Below are positions 8,784 through 16,158 of a DNA stretch of 64,000 bases, piece after piece (position 1 is the first letter of the stretch; each line of letters begins with the position of its first letter). A program made the position numbers and the translations under genes. The stretch lies in NCBI RefSeq assembly GCF_000328565.1, contig NC_019966.1, positions 5,084,001 to 5,148,000 of the forward strand, written 5' to 3'. The DNA is from Mycobacterium sp. JS623. Lineage in GTDB: Bacteria > Actinomycetota > Actinomycetes > Mycobacteriales > Mycobacteriaceae. Under the pieces are notes generated by a model. The model was not told where the DNA came from, searched no databases, and saw nothing but the letters and a program-made list of their open reading frames with translations.

Positions 8784-10655
8784 ATGGGTGGCTACCGAGA
8801 CCTGTTCAACGCCAGCATCGCCGATCCAACGACATTCTGGGCAGACGCAGCGCGGTCGGTGACGTGGACCCGTGAACCGAAGCGCATTCTCGACGACTCG
8901 AACCCGCCCTTCTACCGCTGGTTTCCCGACGGGGAGTTGAACACCTGCGCCAACGCGCTGGACCGTCACGTCGAGGGCGGCCGAGCCGACCAGCCCGCGC
9001 TGATCTACGACTCCCCGGTGACCGGATCGCAACGCACATACACCTACCGCGAGCTGCTGGACGAGACCGCCCGCTTCGCGGGAGCACTGCGCGGACTCGG
9101 TGTCGGCAAAGGCGATCGCGTCGTCATCTACATGCCGATGGTGCCCGAGGCGGCGATCGCGATGCTTGCGTGCGCTCGACTGGGCGCGGTGCATTCGGTG
9201 GTGTTCGGCGGGTTCGCCGCGCACGAACTCGCGGCCCGCATCGACGACGCGAAACCGGCCGTCATCGTGACCGCGTCGTGCGGTGTCGAGCCAACGCGGA
9301 CCGTCGACTACAAGCCGATGCTCGACACGGCTTTGCAGCTCTCCGTACACGCCACGCCCGCGTGCGTGATCCTGCAGCGCGATCAGCGACCGTGCGAGCC
9401 GTTGGCGGGCCGCGACCATGATTGGCGCGAGCTGATGGCCAACGCGGAGCCCGTCGACCCGGTGCCCGTGGCGGCCACCGATCCGCTGTACGTGCTATAC
9501 ACCTCGGGCACCACCGGCACGCCGAAGGGCATCGTTCGCGACAACGGCGGGCATGCAGTGGCGCTGCTGTGGAGCATGCGCAACATCTACGACACGCATC
9601 CCGGCGAAGTCTATTGGGCAGCAAGCGATGTCGGTTGGGTCGTCGGGCACTCCTACATCGTCTACGCGCCACTGATGCTTGGTGCAACCACCGTGCTGTA
9701 CGAGGGCAAGCCCGTCGGCACCCCGGATGCGGGCGCGTTCTGGCGCGTGGCATCCGAGCACGGCGTGAAGGCGGTGTTCACCGCGCCGACGGCGATCCGC
9801 GCGATCAAGAAGGAAGACCCCGAAGGCTTGCATCTGAGCAAGTACGACCTGTCGGCGCTGAAGTATTTGTTCCAGGCGGGCGAACGTCTCGATCCGGGCA
9901 CCTACGGTTGGGCGTCGGACATGCTCGGCATCCCGGTCGTGGACCACTGGTGGCAGACCGAAACCGGTTGGGCCATCGCGGCGAACCCGATGGGCGTCGA
10001 ACCGCTGCCTATCAAACCGGGTTCGGCGACGGTGCCGATGCCGGGCTACGACGTGCGCATCCTGCGGCCTGACGGTTCGGAGTGCGACGCGAACGAAGAG
10101 GGCTCGATCTGCGTGCGACTGCCGTTGCCGCCGGGAACGTTGCCGACGATTTTCGGTAATGACGAACGTTACATCAAGGGGTATCTGTCGGCATTCCCCG
10201 GTTATTACCTGACCGGCGACGGCGGATACATCGACGACGACGGCTACCTCTTTGTGATGGGCCGCACCGATGACGTGATAAACGTTGCGGGACACCGGAT
10301 GTCGACAGGATCAATCGAAGCCGTTCTTGCGGGTCACCCTGCAGTCGCCGAGTGTGCGGTGATCGGCGTGGCAGACGAGATCAAGGGGCAGGTGCCGCGG
10401 GGTCTCGTCGTTTTGAAGGCCGGCGCGACGGCCGACCGGCTTGCCGAGGAACTGATCGAGGCGGTGCGCGAAAACATCGGCGCGGTGGCATCTTTCAAGA
10501 TCGTCGACGTGGTACCCGCACTCCCCAAGACGCGATCGGGCAAGATTCTGCGCAAGACGATGCGCGGCATCGCCGACGGCCGCGAGGAACCGATGCCCTC
10601 GACCATCGAGGACCCGGGGGTGCTCGACGCGCTGAAACCGATTCTGCAACGTTGA
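8784..10655 (+). CDS. prpE: Propionyl/acetyl-CoA synthetase (PrpE type)
   Basis: This 623-residue ANL-superfamily acyl-CoA synthetase activates a short-chain acid with ATP to an acyl-adenylate and then the CoA thioester. The P-loop signature YVLYTSGTTGTPKGIVR, the aromatic motif DHWWQTETGW, the hinge region YLTGDGGYIDDDGYLF and the catalytic lysine in PKTRSGKILRKTM are all present. The opening YRDLFNASIADPTTFWADAA and the TGTPKGIVRDNGG sequence are nearer to propionate-CoA ligase PrpE than to Acs. Length is normal. It is monocistronic, followed by a 60-bp palindromic repeat that could end transcription. Acetate or propionate as substrate is an inference from the subfamily. Confidence 0.85.
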   Translation: MGGYRDLFNASIADPTTFWADAARSVTWTREPKRILDDSNPPFYRWFPDGELNTCANALDRHVEGGRADQPALIYDSPVTGSQRTYTYRELLDETARFAGALRGLGVGKGDRVVIYMPMVPEAAIAMLACARLGAVHSVVFGGFAAHELAARIDDAKPAVIVTASCGVEPTRTVDYKPMLDTALQLSVHATPACVILQRDQRPCEPLAGRDHDWRELMANAEPVDPVPVAATDPLYVLYTSGTTGTPKGIVRDNGGHAVALLWSMRNIYDTHPGEVYWAASDVGWVVGHSYIVYAPLMLGATTVLYEGKPVGTPDAGAFWRVASEHGVKAVFTAPTAIRAIKKEDPEGLHLSKYDLSALKYLFQAGERLDPGTYGWASDMLGIPVVDHWWQTETGWAIAANPMGVEPLPIKPGSATVPMPGYDVRILRPDGSECDANEEGSICVRLPLPPGTLPTIFGNDERYIKGYLSAFPGYYLTGDGGYIDDDGYLFVMGRTDDVINVAGHRMSTGSIEAVLAGHPAVAECAVIGVADEIKGQVPRGLVVLKAGATADRLAEELIEAVRENIGAVASFKIVDVVPALPKTRSGKILRKTMRGIADGREEPMPSTIEDPGVLDALKPILQR

Positions 10656-10676
10656 CTCTGCGCCCAGGGTGTCTCC

Positions 10677-10736
10677 GCGAGCAGACGTTAGATGCCCCGA
10701 CACGCCGACGATTTGGGGCACTTTGCGTCTGCTCGC
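10677..10736. repeat. 60-bp palindromic intergenic repeat, copy 1
   Basis: The arms begin GCGAGCAGACG (10677-10687) and end CGTCTGCTCGC (10726-10736), an 11-bp perfect stem outside, with a weaker inner stem (TGCCC/GGGCA) and a central GACACGCCGACGATTT. It lies between the convergent prpE-like and paaX-like genes. The element at 53289-53348 is the same sequence in inverted orientation with scattered differences. It could act as a two-way terminator. Confidence 0.8.
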
Positions 10737-10784
10737 GCGGTAAAGGAGGCCAGAGGAGGGCAATGATCCATTACCGCCGGCGCG

Positions 10785-11633
10785 TTAACGGAACGCCGTG
10801 TTCAGCCGCTTCTGGAACACCTCGTTGAAACGCCGATACGCGCTGCGCAGCTCGTCTCCCGGCCAGTCGTTTCCGATGACTTCGGCGGGTAGCAGTGGGT
10901 CGAGTTGAAGATGACGGACGACCGCGACTGATAAGGCGAACCAATACGCAAAGTCCTCGGAGCCGACCGCCTCGATGTCGAGCTCGTCCTGCAGAGCGAC
11001 GGTGAACCTGTCAGCGTCTGCAGCCCAATCATCAAGACTGAACAGAGATCTCACGGTCTCGGCGGGGATGTCCGTCGCGGCGTTGTGGAAGTGCACGCAT
11101 TGGCGGTCGAGCACGGCGCGCAGTGTTGGCAGGCGCTCGGGGTCGAGGTTGTCGGGCCGAATCCAGACGCCCTCCCGTAGCTCTGCGAGGTGCAGAGCGG
11201 TTGCCGCCTTGCGCAGCGCCAGGCGATCTGCGGCCGACCGCCGCTCCAAAGACACGATCGCCAACTCCCAGCTGCCATCCCACGGCCGAGTTGCCGGAGC
11301 GCGGGATGCCTCGTCGACACGCTGCCGCCGTTCGAGCAGGCTGCCCGCGAGCGCATAGGTGCCGTCCTCGCTGGTGAGTTCCCCATTGGAGACCATGCGC
11401 CACAAGCACGTGCGGGCGGCGCCGTCGCTGATGCCGAAGAGCGAGGCCATCGCCACCAGTTCCCCAACCGTCAGGTGTGGGTGCGGGGCGCCGAGCAGCG
11501 CCGTCGCAAGGACCGACCGTGCGCTGAGTGACTGGTCACCGATCAGATCGGCGAGCTGGCCGCGGCCCCCATTGACTGCTGGCACGCGTCCATCATCACC
11601 CATCTCACGTAATTGTTGACGCGTGACGTTCAT
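10785..11633 (-). CDS. PaaX-family transcriptional regulator
   Basis: This 282-residue protein starts at ATG 11633. The N-terminal winged helix (about 40-100: SVLATALLGAPHPHLTVGELVAMASLFGISDGAARTCLWRMVSNGEL) and the following PaaX central and C-terminal region (WELAIVSLERRSAADRLALRKA; WPGDELRSAYRRFNEVF) match the PaaX family, repressors that respond to aryl-CoA or related thioesters. A farther start at 11660 would overlap the divergent gene. Its gene faces a Rieske oxygenase/crotonase pair with 19 nt between the starts, and an ATACT/AGTAT inverted repeat lies there, so repression of that pair and of itself is a reasonable inference. Confidence 0.85.
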   Translation of the reverse strand: MNVTRQQLREMGDDGRVPAVNGGRGQLADLIGDQSLSARSVLATALLGAPHPHLTVGELVAMASLFGISDGAARTCLWRMVSNGELTSEDGTYALAGSLLERRQRVDEASRAPATRPWDGSWELAIVSLERRSAADRLALRKAATALHLAELREGVWIRPDNLDPERLPTLRAVLDRQCVHFHNAATDIPAETVRSLFSLDDWAADADRFTVALQDELDIEAVGSEDFAYWFALSVAVVRHLQLDPLLPAEVIGNDWPGDELRSAYRRFNEVFQKRLNTAFR

Positions 11634-11639
11634 AGTGTG

Positions 11640-11654
11640 ATACTTCCACAGTAT
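11640..11654. promoter_or_regulatory. Inverted repeat, candidate PaaX-type operator
   Basis: ATACT (11640-11644), a 5-nt spacer, and AGTAT (11650-11654) make an inverted repeat lying in the short gap between paaX-like and Rieske genes and touching the ATG of the latter. A repressor bound here would block both promoters. The match is short, so this is a positional inference. Confidence 0.35.
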
Positions 11655-12816
11655 GAGCACTCCGACAACGACGTCGGTCGCCGACGATGTGGAGATCGTT
11701 CACCGCATCCTGGCGCACATCGACGCCGGCACCACCGATGTAGGCGACGCCTGGCGGGAGCCCGTCGAAAATTATTTGAATCCACACAGATTCACCGCTG
11801 AGCTGGAAACCCTGCGCTCGTATCCGAGCGTGTTCCTGCCGTCCGCGGCGATCCCCAACCCCGGCGACCACGCCGAGCGAACCACCTTCGGCATTCCGCT
11901 GTTTACTGTGCGCGATCGCGACGGGCGGGCCCGCGTGTTCCGCAACTCGTGCCGACACCGCGGGATGGCCCTGGTCGAAGGACCGGGTTGTGCGCACGCG
12001 TTGGTGTGCCGCTACCACGGCTGGACCTACCGACTCGACGGCTCGCTCTCACACGTCCCACACGACGAGGCCTTCCCTGATCTCGACATGTCCGCCCGTG
12101 GGCTGGTCGAGGTCGACAGCCGCGAGGTAGATGGCCTCATCGTGATCGGCCCGCTCGGGTCACCGGCGCCGGGGGCCGAAGCGGCGATGACCGCGCTGAC
12201 GGACGGCAGGCCGTGGCGCGACAAGCTGCTGCCCGCAAGCCGGCTGTTCACCGTGAGGCCGGCTCTGCGCCAGATGAACTGGAAGGTGCTGGTCGAACAG
12301 TTCCTCGAGGGCTACCACATCCGCACCACCCACAAGAACACCTTCTACCCCATCCAATACGACGACCTCAACGTCGTCGAGACGTTCGGGCCAAACACCC
12401 GAATCACGTTCCCGTACCAGAACATTGAACGACTCCGCGACCGCCCCGAAGCCACCTGGAACGTCGGGCATCGAGTGACGTACGTGTACCACCTGTTCCC
12501 GAACGTCATGGTCGCGACCTTTCCCAACCAGGTGCTGGTGATAACCATCGATCCGATCGACATCGACCACACGAACGTCACGATCTACGCCATGGTCACA
12601 CCCGAGGTCACCGAGCGCCTGTCCGCCAACCCCGATTCCGCTACCGGCGCCCGCGATCTGCTGAACGAAGGTGGGATCGAAGACAACGAGATGTCGGAGG
12701 GTGTGCAGAAGGGCCTGTACGCGGGCGCCAATGATTTCGTCGAGTTCGGTACGCACGAGAGTGCCATCGGGCGCTTCCACTACAACCTCGACCAAAGGCT
12801 GGCATGCATTCGATGA
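11653..12816 (+). CDS. Rieske ring-hydroxylating oxygenase, alpha subunit
   Basis: This 387-residue protein has a Rieske [2Fe-2S] domain (about 70-180) with CRHRG and, 16 residues after that His, CRYHGWTY, giving the Cys-His/Cys-His ligands. The C-terminal catalytic domain shows the mononuclear iron motif FLEGYHIRTTHKNTF with two histidines four residues apart. Such enzymes hydroxylate aromatic or other ring compounds, or demethylate, using electrons from a separate reductase that is not adjacent here; the ferredoxin-reductase fusion at 3894 is the nearest candidate. Substrate unknown. It overlaps the following crotonase gene by 4 nt (ATGA), and is probably controlled by the divergent PaaX-type protein. 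Confidence 0.9.
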   Translation: MSTPTTTSVADDVEIVHRILAHIDAGTTDVGDAWREPVENYLNPHRFTAELETLRSYPSVFLPSAAIPNPGDHAERTTFGIPLFTVRDRDGRARVFRNSCRHRGMALVEGPGCAHALVCRYHGWTYRLDGSLSHVPHDEAFPDLDMSARGLVEVDSREVDGLIVIGPLGSPAPGAEAAMTALTDGRPWRDKLLPASRLFTVRPALRQMNWKVLVEQFLEGYHIRTTHKNTFYPIQYDDLNVVETFGPNTRITFPYQNIERLRDRPEATWNVGHRVTYVYHLFPNVMVATFPNQVLVITIDPIDIDHTNVTIYAMVTPEVTERLSANPDSATGARDLLNEGGIEDNEMSEGVQKGLYAGANDFVEFGTHESAIGRFHYNLDQRLACIR

Positions 12817-13631
12817 CAGACTACGAGCACCTGACCTACGAGCAGCGCGGGCCGGTCACGGTCATCACAATCAATCGACCAGAGCGGATGAATGCCATTG
12901 GGCCGCAGACACATGAGGAGCTGGTAGACGCGTGGGGCCGATTCCGTGACGACGATATCGCCCTTGTCGGCGTCCTCACCGGCGCGGGCGACAAGGCGTT
13001 CTGCGCGGGCGGCGACCTGAAGGCAGCGTTCGGCGGGGAACTCGACCTCGACGGCAGTCCCGACGACGGCGTGCTCGGGCCGTCGCGATGGACCGACATC
13101 TACAAGCCCACCATCGCCGCGGTCAACGGCGTCGCGTACGCAGGCGGCTTGGAGTGGGCGTGCTGGACCGACGTGGCGATCGCCGACGAACACGCCACCT
13201 TCGGAGTCACGTGCCGACGCTGGAACATCGGGCTGGCCGACGGTGGCACACAACGACTTACCCGCATCCTCGGATACCGCCGAGCGATCGAATTGATCGT
13301 CACCGGGCGGGTGATCGACGCCCGCGAAGCCGAACGGATCGGGCTCGTCAACGAAGTTGTGCCGAACGGGACGTGCCTGCAGCGGGCGATCGAACTGGCG
13401 CAGACCATCGCGGCACTCCCCCAGCCTGCGCTGCGCACTGACCTCGAAGCGGCGCGCACCGGACTGGGCCGACCGCTCGACGACGGGTTGCGCATCGAGG
13501 CGGAATGCTTCAGCCGGTCGATCGCCGCATCCGAAACCCTCGAAGGGCTACGCCAATTCAACGAACGCGACCACCCGGACCGTCGCGCCGACAGCGCCCC
13601 GCTGACGCCAGGGCTGGCCCGCTCGCTCTGA
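12813..13631 (+). CDS. Enoyl-CoA hydratase/isomerase (crotonase)
   Basis: This 272-residue crotonase-fold protein has oxyanion-hole motifs KAFCAGGDLKA and VNGVAYAGGLEWACWTD, followed by the long helical region with GRVIDAREAERIGLVNEVVP. The family hydrates, isomerises or cleaves acyl-CoA substrates. In this short operon it would handle the CoA thioester arising from the oxygenase substrate, which fits a PaaX-type regulator sensing a CoA ester. The ATG at 12813 overlaps the oxygenase stop (ATGA); an ATG three codons upstream is less favoured. The catalytic Glu positions differ from classic hydratases around the second motif, so hydratase activity itself is not certain. Confidence 0.85.
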   Translation: MTDYEHLTYEQRGPVTVITINRPERMNAIGPQTHEELVDAWGRFRDDDIALVGVLTGAGDKAFCAGGDLKAAFGGELDLDGSPDDGVLGPSRWTDIYKPTIAAVNGVAYAGGLEWACWTDVAIADEHATFGVTCRRWNIGLADGGTQRLTRILGYRRAIELIVTGRVIDAREAERIGLVNEVVPNGTCLQRAIELAQTIAALPQPALRTDLEAARTGLGRPLDDGLRIEAECFSRSIAASETLEGLRQFNERDHPDRRADSAPLTPGLARSL

Positions 13632-13652
13632 GCGACCCGCGCCCGTGGTCGG

Positions 13653-13916
13653 CTAGCGAGCTGGCGCGCGGAGTCGGTCCAGTTCGCTTTTGGCGTGGCG
13701 CTCTACCAACAACGGGATGAAGTCGCGCAGTGGCCTGCCCTCGAATCGGGCATGCACATCACGGACCACGTCCGCTACGGTCGACGCCGAAATCGTGGGA
13801 TACCGATGCGTCAGGCGCACGACCAACTGCTCAATGACCGTCTGCTCGCTCAACTCGATCACCACCAAAGTTTCACCCCCGTTCACCCCACGGTCAACCC
13901 GGGCAGCCGGTGCCAA
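13653..13916 (-). CDS. Three-helix-bundle dimerization-domain protein
   Basis: This small protein of up to 87 residues has a core (about 20-80) reading EQTVIEQLVVRLTHRYP, STVADVVRDVHARFEG, RPLRDFIPLLVERHAKSEL. This three-helix pattern with HARFxGRPxRDFxPxLVE recurs in short mycobacterial proteins annotated as three-helix bundle dimerization domain. Their role is not known. The true start may be a GTG/ATG closer to the core, since the first 18 residues are poorly structured. It is convergent with the crotonase gene and downstream of a decayed VOC gene on the same strand. Confidence 0.6.
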   Translation of the reverse strand: MAPAARVDRGVNGGETLVVIELSEQTVIEQLVVRLTHRYPTISASTVADVVRDVHARFEGRPLRDFIPLLVERHAKSELDRLRAPAR

Positions 13917-13932
13917 TTGGCAGGCGGGGCCA

Positions 13933-14373
13933 CTAGTTGGCTGGTGGGGTGAACTGGCTCAGCGTCAGCTCCGCACCCTGTGGATCGCGGATCAGCGCGG
14001 TCTTGGTCCGTTCGGTGTCATCCGACGAAAGCACTACGGCGCCATGCCTTTCAGCGCTCGCCGCAGACTCGTCGCGTGATGCGACCGTGAAACGGACATG
14101 CCAGTGATCCTGGCCATTGGCCAACGGCGCGACCCAGGCGATGGCGTCGGCGAAGCCGGGCGGCGCGTCTCCGGTGTGCAGATCGCTGAAGTTCCAGCTG
14201 CCGGGTGCGTTGACGAGTTGGGCTCCCAGCCGAAGCCGGGGCCGCCACAGCCGGAAGCCGGGCGCCCCGCGGATCGACACAGGCCGCCAGCCGTCCGCCG
14301 GGCCCCGCGATCAAATACGTGCCGGGCACGCCGGGAGGCACGGAGTCGGTGAACCTCCACCCGTCGACTTTCC
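13933..14373 (-). pseudogene. VOC/glyoxalase-fold gene remnant
   Basis: Pieces of a two-domain VOC protein lie in order but in different frames. On the minus strand, GWRFTDSVPPGVPGTYLIA begins just after an in-frame TAA near 14370. It joins GPGGRLAACVDPRGA without the usual intervening 40 residues, shifts frame near 14272 to GFRLWRPRLRLGAQLVNAPGSWNFSDLHTGD, and jumps directly to PPGFADAIAWVAPL, missing most of the second repeat. It ends normally as RDPQGAELTLSQFTPPAN. So the N-terminus, two internal blocks and the frame are lost. The last 115-residue frame is open and could still be called as a gene, but it cannot form a full VOC domain. Confidence 0.65.
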
Positions 14374-14492
14374 TTTATTTCCAGAGTGATGCCAACTATT
14401 GTGATGTCGTCATATGTTGATATGCGTCCGTGGTAACAAACTCTGCTCCCACCCTCTCAGGTTGGTCAGAGCGACAGAGGAGTTGATCGACG

Positions 14493-14600
14493 ATGCGAGC
14501 ATCAGAGGCCAAAGCGGGCTCCGGTTGCAACTGTCATTGCAACGCATGCGAAGGCGGCCACCACTGCGGTAATCCGCCCAACTGCAACATCAGGCGGTAG
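14493..14600 (+). CDS. 35-residue Cys-rich peptide, metallothionein-like
   Basis: This short reading frame has ATG at 14493, a good ribosome-binding site (AGAGGAG, 10 nt upstream) and TAG at 14598-14600. The product has six cysteines and three histidines in 35 residues: C12-x-C14-H15-C16-x2-C19, then H23-H24-C25 and C31. Such CxC and CxxC clusters bind Cu(I), Zn(II) or Cd(II) in metallothioneins. It is not recognisably MymT, the known mycobacterial copper metallothionein, which is longer and differently spaced. It precedes a DUF4383 membrane protein by 76 nt on the same strand. No other family is suggested; metal binding is inferred. Confidence 0.6.
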   Translation: MRASEAKAGSGCNCHCNACEGGHHCGNPPNCNIRR

Positions 14601-14676
14601 TTAACCTCGAATTCTCGGGTTAGCCCGGCATCGCCCGGGGTATTTCTGCTGCGTAAATAAGCGCAGGAGATAGCTG

Positions 14677-15102
14677 ATGACCACGACGACCCCCAAGTAC
14701 ATGGCTGTGCAGGGCGCAGCGCTGCTCGTCGCCGCGGCATTCGTCGTAATCGGCGTGCTGGGTTTCATCCCGGGCGTGACGCCGGACGGCAAACTTTTCG
14801 GGGTGTTTGCGATCTCCGGACTGCACAACGTGCTGCATTTGCTGTCGGGTTTCGTCGGCTTCGCACTGGCCCGCACCTATGCCGCGTCGAGGGCCTACTT
14901 CCTCGGCGGAGGTCTGGTCTACCTGGCACTGTGGCTGCACGGATGGCTCATGGGCAGCCGCCTACTGCCGATCAACGGCGCTGACAACTGGCTGCACTTC
15001 GGCCTCGGCTTCGGGATGATGCTTCTGGGCGTCACGCTCGCCGGCCAGCGCGACCCGACGAAAAGACGCAGGCGTTCGCCGAAATCTGCACCAGAGCTGT
15101 AA
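14677..15102 (+). CDS. DUF4383 membrane protein
   Basis: This 141-residue protein has four predicted membrane segments (about 10-32, 45-65, 73-95, 105-125). The sequence around GLHNVLHLLSGFVGFALAR and WLHFGLGFGMMLLGV is the signature of DUF4383, a family of small actinobacterial membrane proteins without known function. The C-terminus is short and strongly basic (KRRRRSPK). The ATG at 14677 follows AGGAG at 7 nt. It lies downstream of the Cys-rich peptide gene and may share its transcript. It is convergent with ppx, with a small hairpin TCGTGA/TCACGA at 15106-15119. Confidence 0.85.
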   Translation: MTTTTPKYMAVQGAALLVAAAFVVIGVLGFIPGVTPDGKLFGVFAISGLHNVLHLLSGFVGFALARTYAASRAYFLGGGLVYLALWLHGWLMGSRLLPINGADNWLHFGLGFGMMLLGVTLAGQRDPTKRRRRSPKSAPEL

Positions 15103-15146
15103 TTCTCGTGAAATCACGACCCTCACGCAGAAATCGGCGCCAAGCA

Positions 15147-16085
15147 CTAAGCGATCGACAGCGCGATGCCGTCGAGGATGTCGTGCTCGCTGACCACCAG
15201 CTCGTCGATGCCGGCCCGCTTGCCGAGCGCGTCCGCAAGCTCCTCCACAATGATTGCGCCACCACCGATCACGTCGACGCGGCCTTCATGCATCGGCCCC
15301 AGGGCAGCTCGCTGCGCGCGTGTCATCGCGATCAATTCGTCGCACACCGGCAATAGGTCGTCGAAGCCCACCGTGGACAAGTGGATGGCCTCTGAGTCGT
15401 AGGTCGTCATCTTCTGCGCCAGCGCCGACAGCGTCGTCATGGTGCCCGCGACTCCGACCCACGTCCGCGCCCCCTCGACGGGCACCACGCGCAGCGCCTG
15501 GCCCAGCCCCTCGCGCACTACCTCGCGCGCGGCCGCGATCTCCGTGGCCGTCGGCGGGTCGGAGTGTAGGCAGCGCTCGGTCAGTCGCACGCAGCCGATG
15601 TCGGCGGAGTAGCTCGCGTCGACCTCGCGTGAGCCAAGCACCACCTCGGTGGACCCGCCGCCAAGGTCGACAACGACGAAAGGTGCTGAGGCGGGGTCTA
15701 ATTCGTCGACTGCGCCGTGGAACGACAGCGCCGCCTCTTCGGTGCCGGTGATCACTTCGGCGACCGCGCCGGGCACCACCGCACCTAGCACCTCGGCTGT
15801 CATTCCGAAGAACTCCTCGCGGTTGGCAACGTCGCGGGCTGCCGACGTCGCCACCATCCGCACCTTGGACACCTCGAATTCGTACATCAGCTCGGCGTAA
15901 TCGGCCAACGCCGCCTTGGTACGAGCCAGCGCCTCAGGCGCGAATTGTCCTGTGGCATCGACGCCTTGGCCCAATCGGACGATCCGCATCTCGCGATGCA
16001 CGTCGCGCAACCGGCCGTCGACCTTGTCGGCGATCAACAGCCGGATCGAGTTGGTGCCGCAGTCGACCGCGGCTACTCTGCTCAT
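15147..16085 (-). CDS. ppx: Exopolyphosphatase, Ppx/GppA family
   Basis: This 312-residue protein of the ASKHA fold hydrolyses terminal phosphates of polyphosphate or the 5' phosphate of pppGpp. The phosphate-1 loop AVDCGTNSIRLLIAD at the N-terminus and the phosphate-2 loop VVVDLGGGSTEVV near residue 145 are intact, and GVAGTMTTLSAL and IGGGAIIVEELADAL follow. The length is that of short mycobacterial PPX proteins (Rv1026 type), lacking the C-terminal HD domain of E. coli Ppx. The ATG at 16085 is preceded by GGGAG within a 53-bp repeat element. Place next to DUF501, ftsB and eno is conserved. Confidence 0.9.
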   Translation of the reverse strand: MSRVAAVDCGTNSIRLLIADKVDGRLRDVHREMRIVRLGQGVDATGQFAPEALARTKAALADYAELMYEFEVSKVRMVATSAARDVANREEFFGMTAEVLGAVVPGAVAEVITGTEEAALSFHGAVDELDPASAPFVVVDLGGGSTEVVLGSREVDASYSADIGCVRLTERCLHSDPPTATEIAAAREVVREGLGQALRVVPVEGARTWVGVAGTMTTLSALAQKMTTYDSEAIHLSTVGFDDLLPVCDELIAMTRAQRAALGPMHEGRVDVIGGGAIIVEELADALGKRAGIDELVVSEHDILDGIALSIA

Positions 16086-16138
16086 GCCTCGACTCCCGCT
16101 CGCTCCGGTCCTCGCGCGTTCCGCGCCGCGATCCTCCC
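16086..16138 (-). repeat. 53-bp intergenic repeat carrying a ribosome-binding site, copy 1
   Basis: On the minus strand this stretch runs from GGGAGGATCGC to GGGAGTCGAGGC and is followed directly by the ATG of ppx. It occupies most of the 73-nt gap after the DUF501 stop. The gap before the ABC-2 permease gene (42141-42193) holds nearly the same sequence, differing at six of the 53 positions, in the same position relative to the ATG. The repeat therefore provides the Shine-Dalgarno sequence of both genes. Confidence 0.8.
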
Positions 16139-16158
16139 TCGCGGTCGCCTTCGGGAGC

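Noticed and set aside
8742..9419. Extension of the epoxide-hydrolase-like gene upstream to 9419
   Set aside because: The added part is antisense to the PrpE-type gene, has no family similarity, and the normal hydrolase N-terminus begins at 8741.
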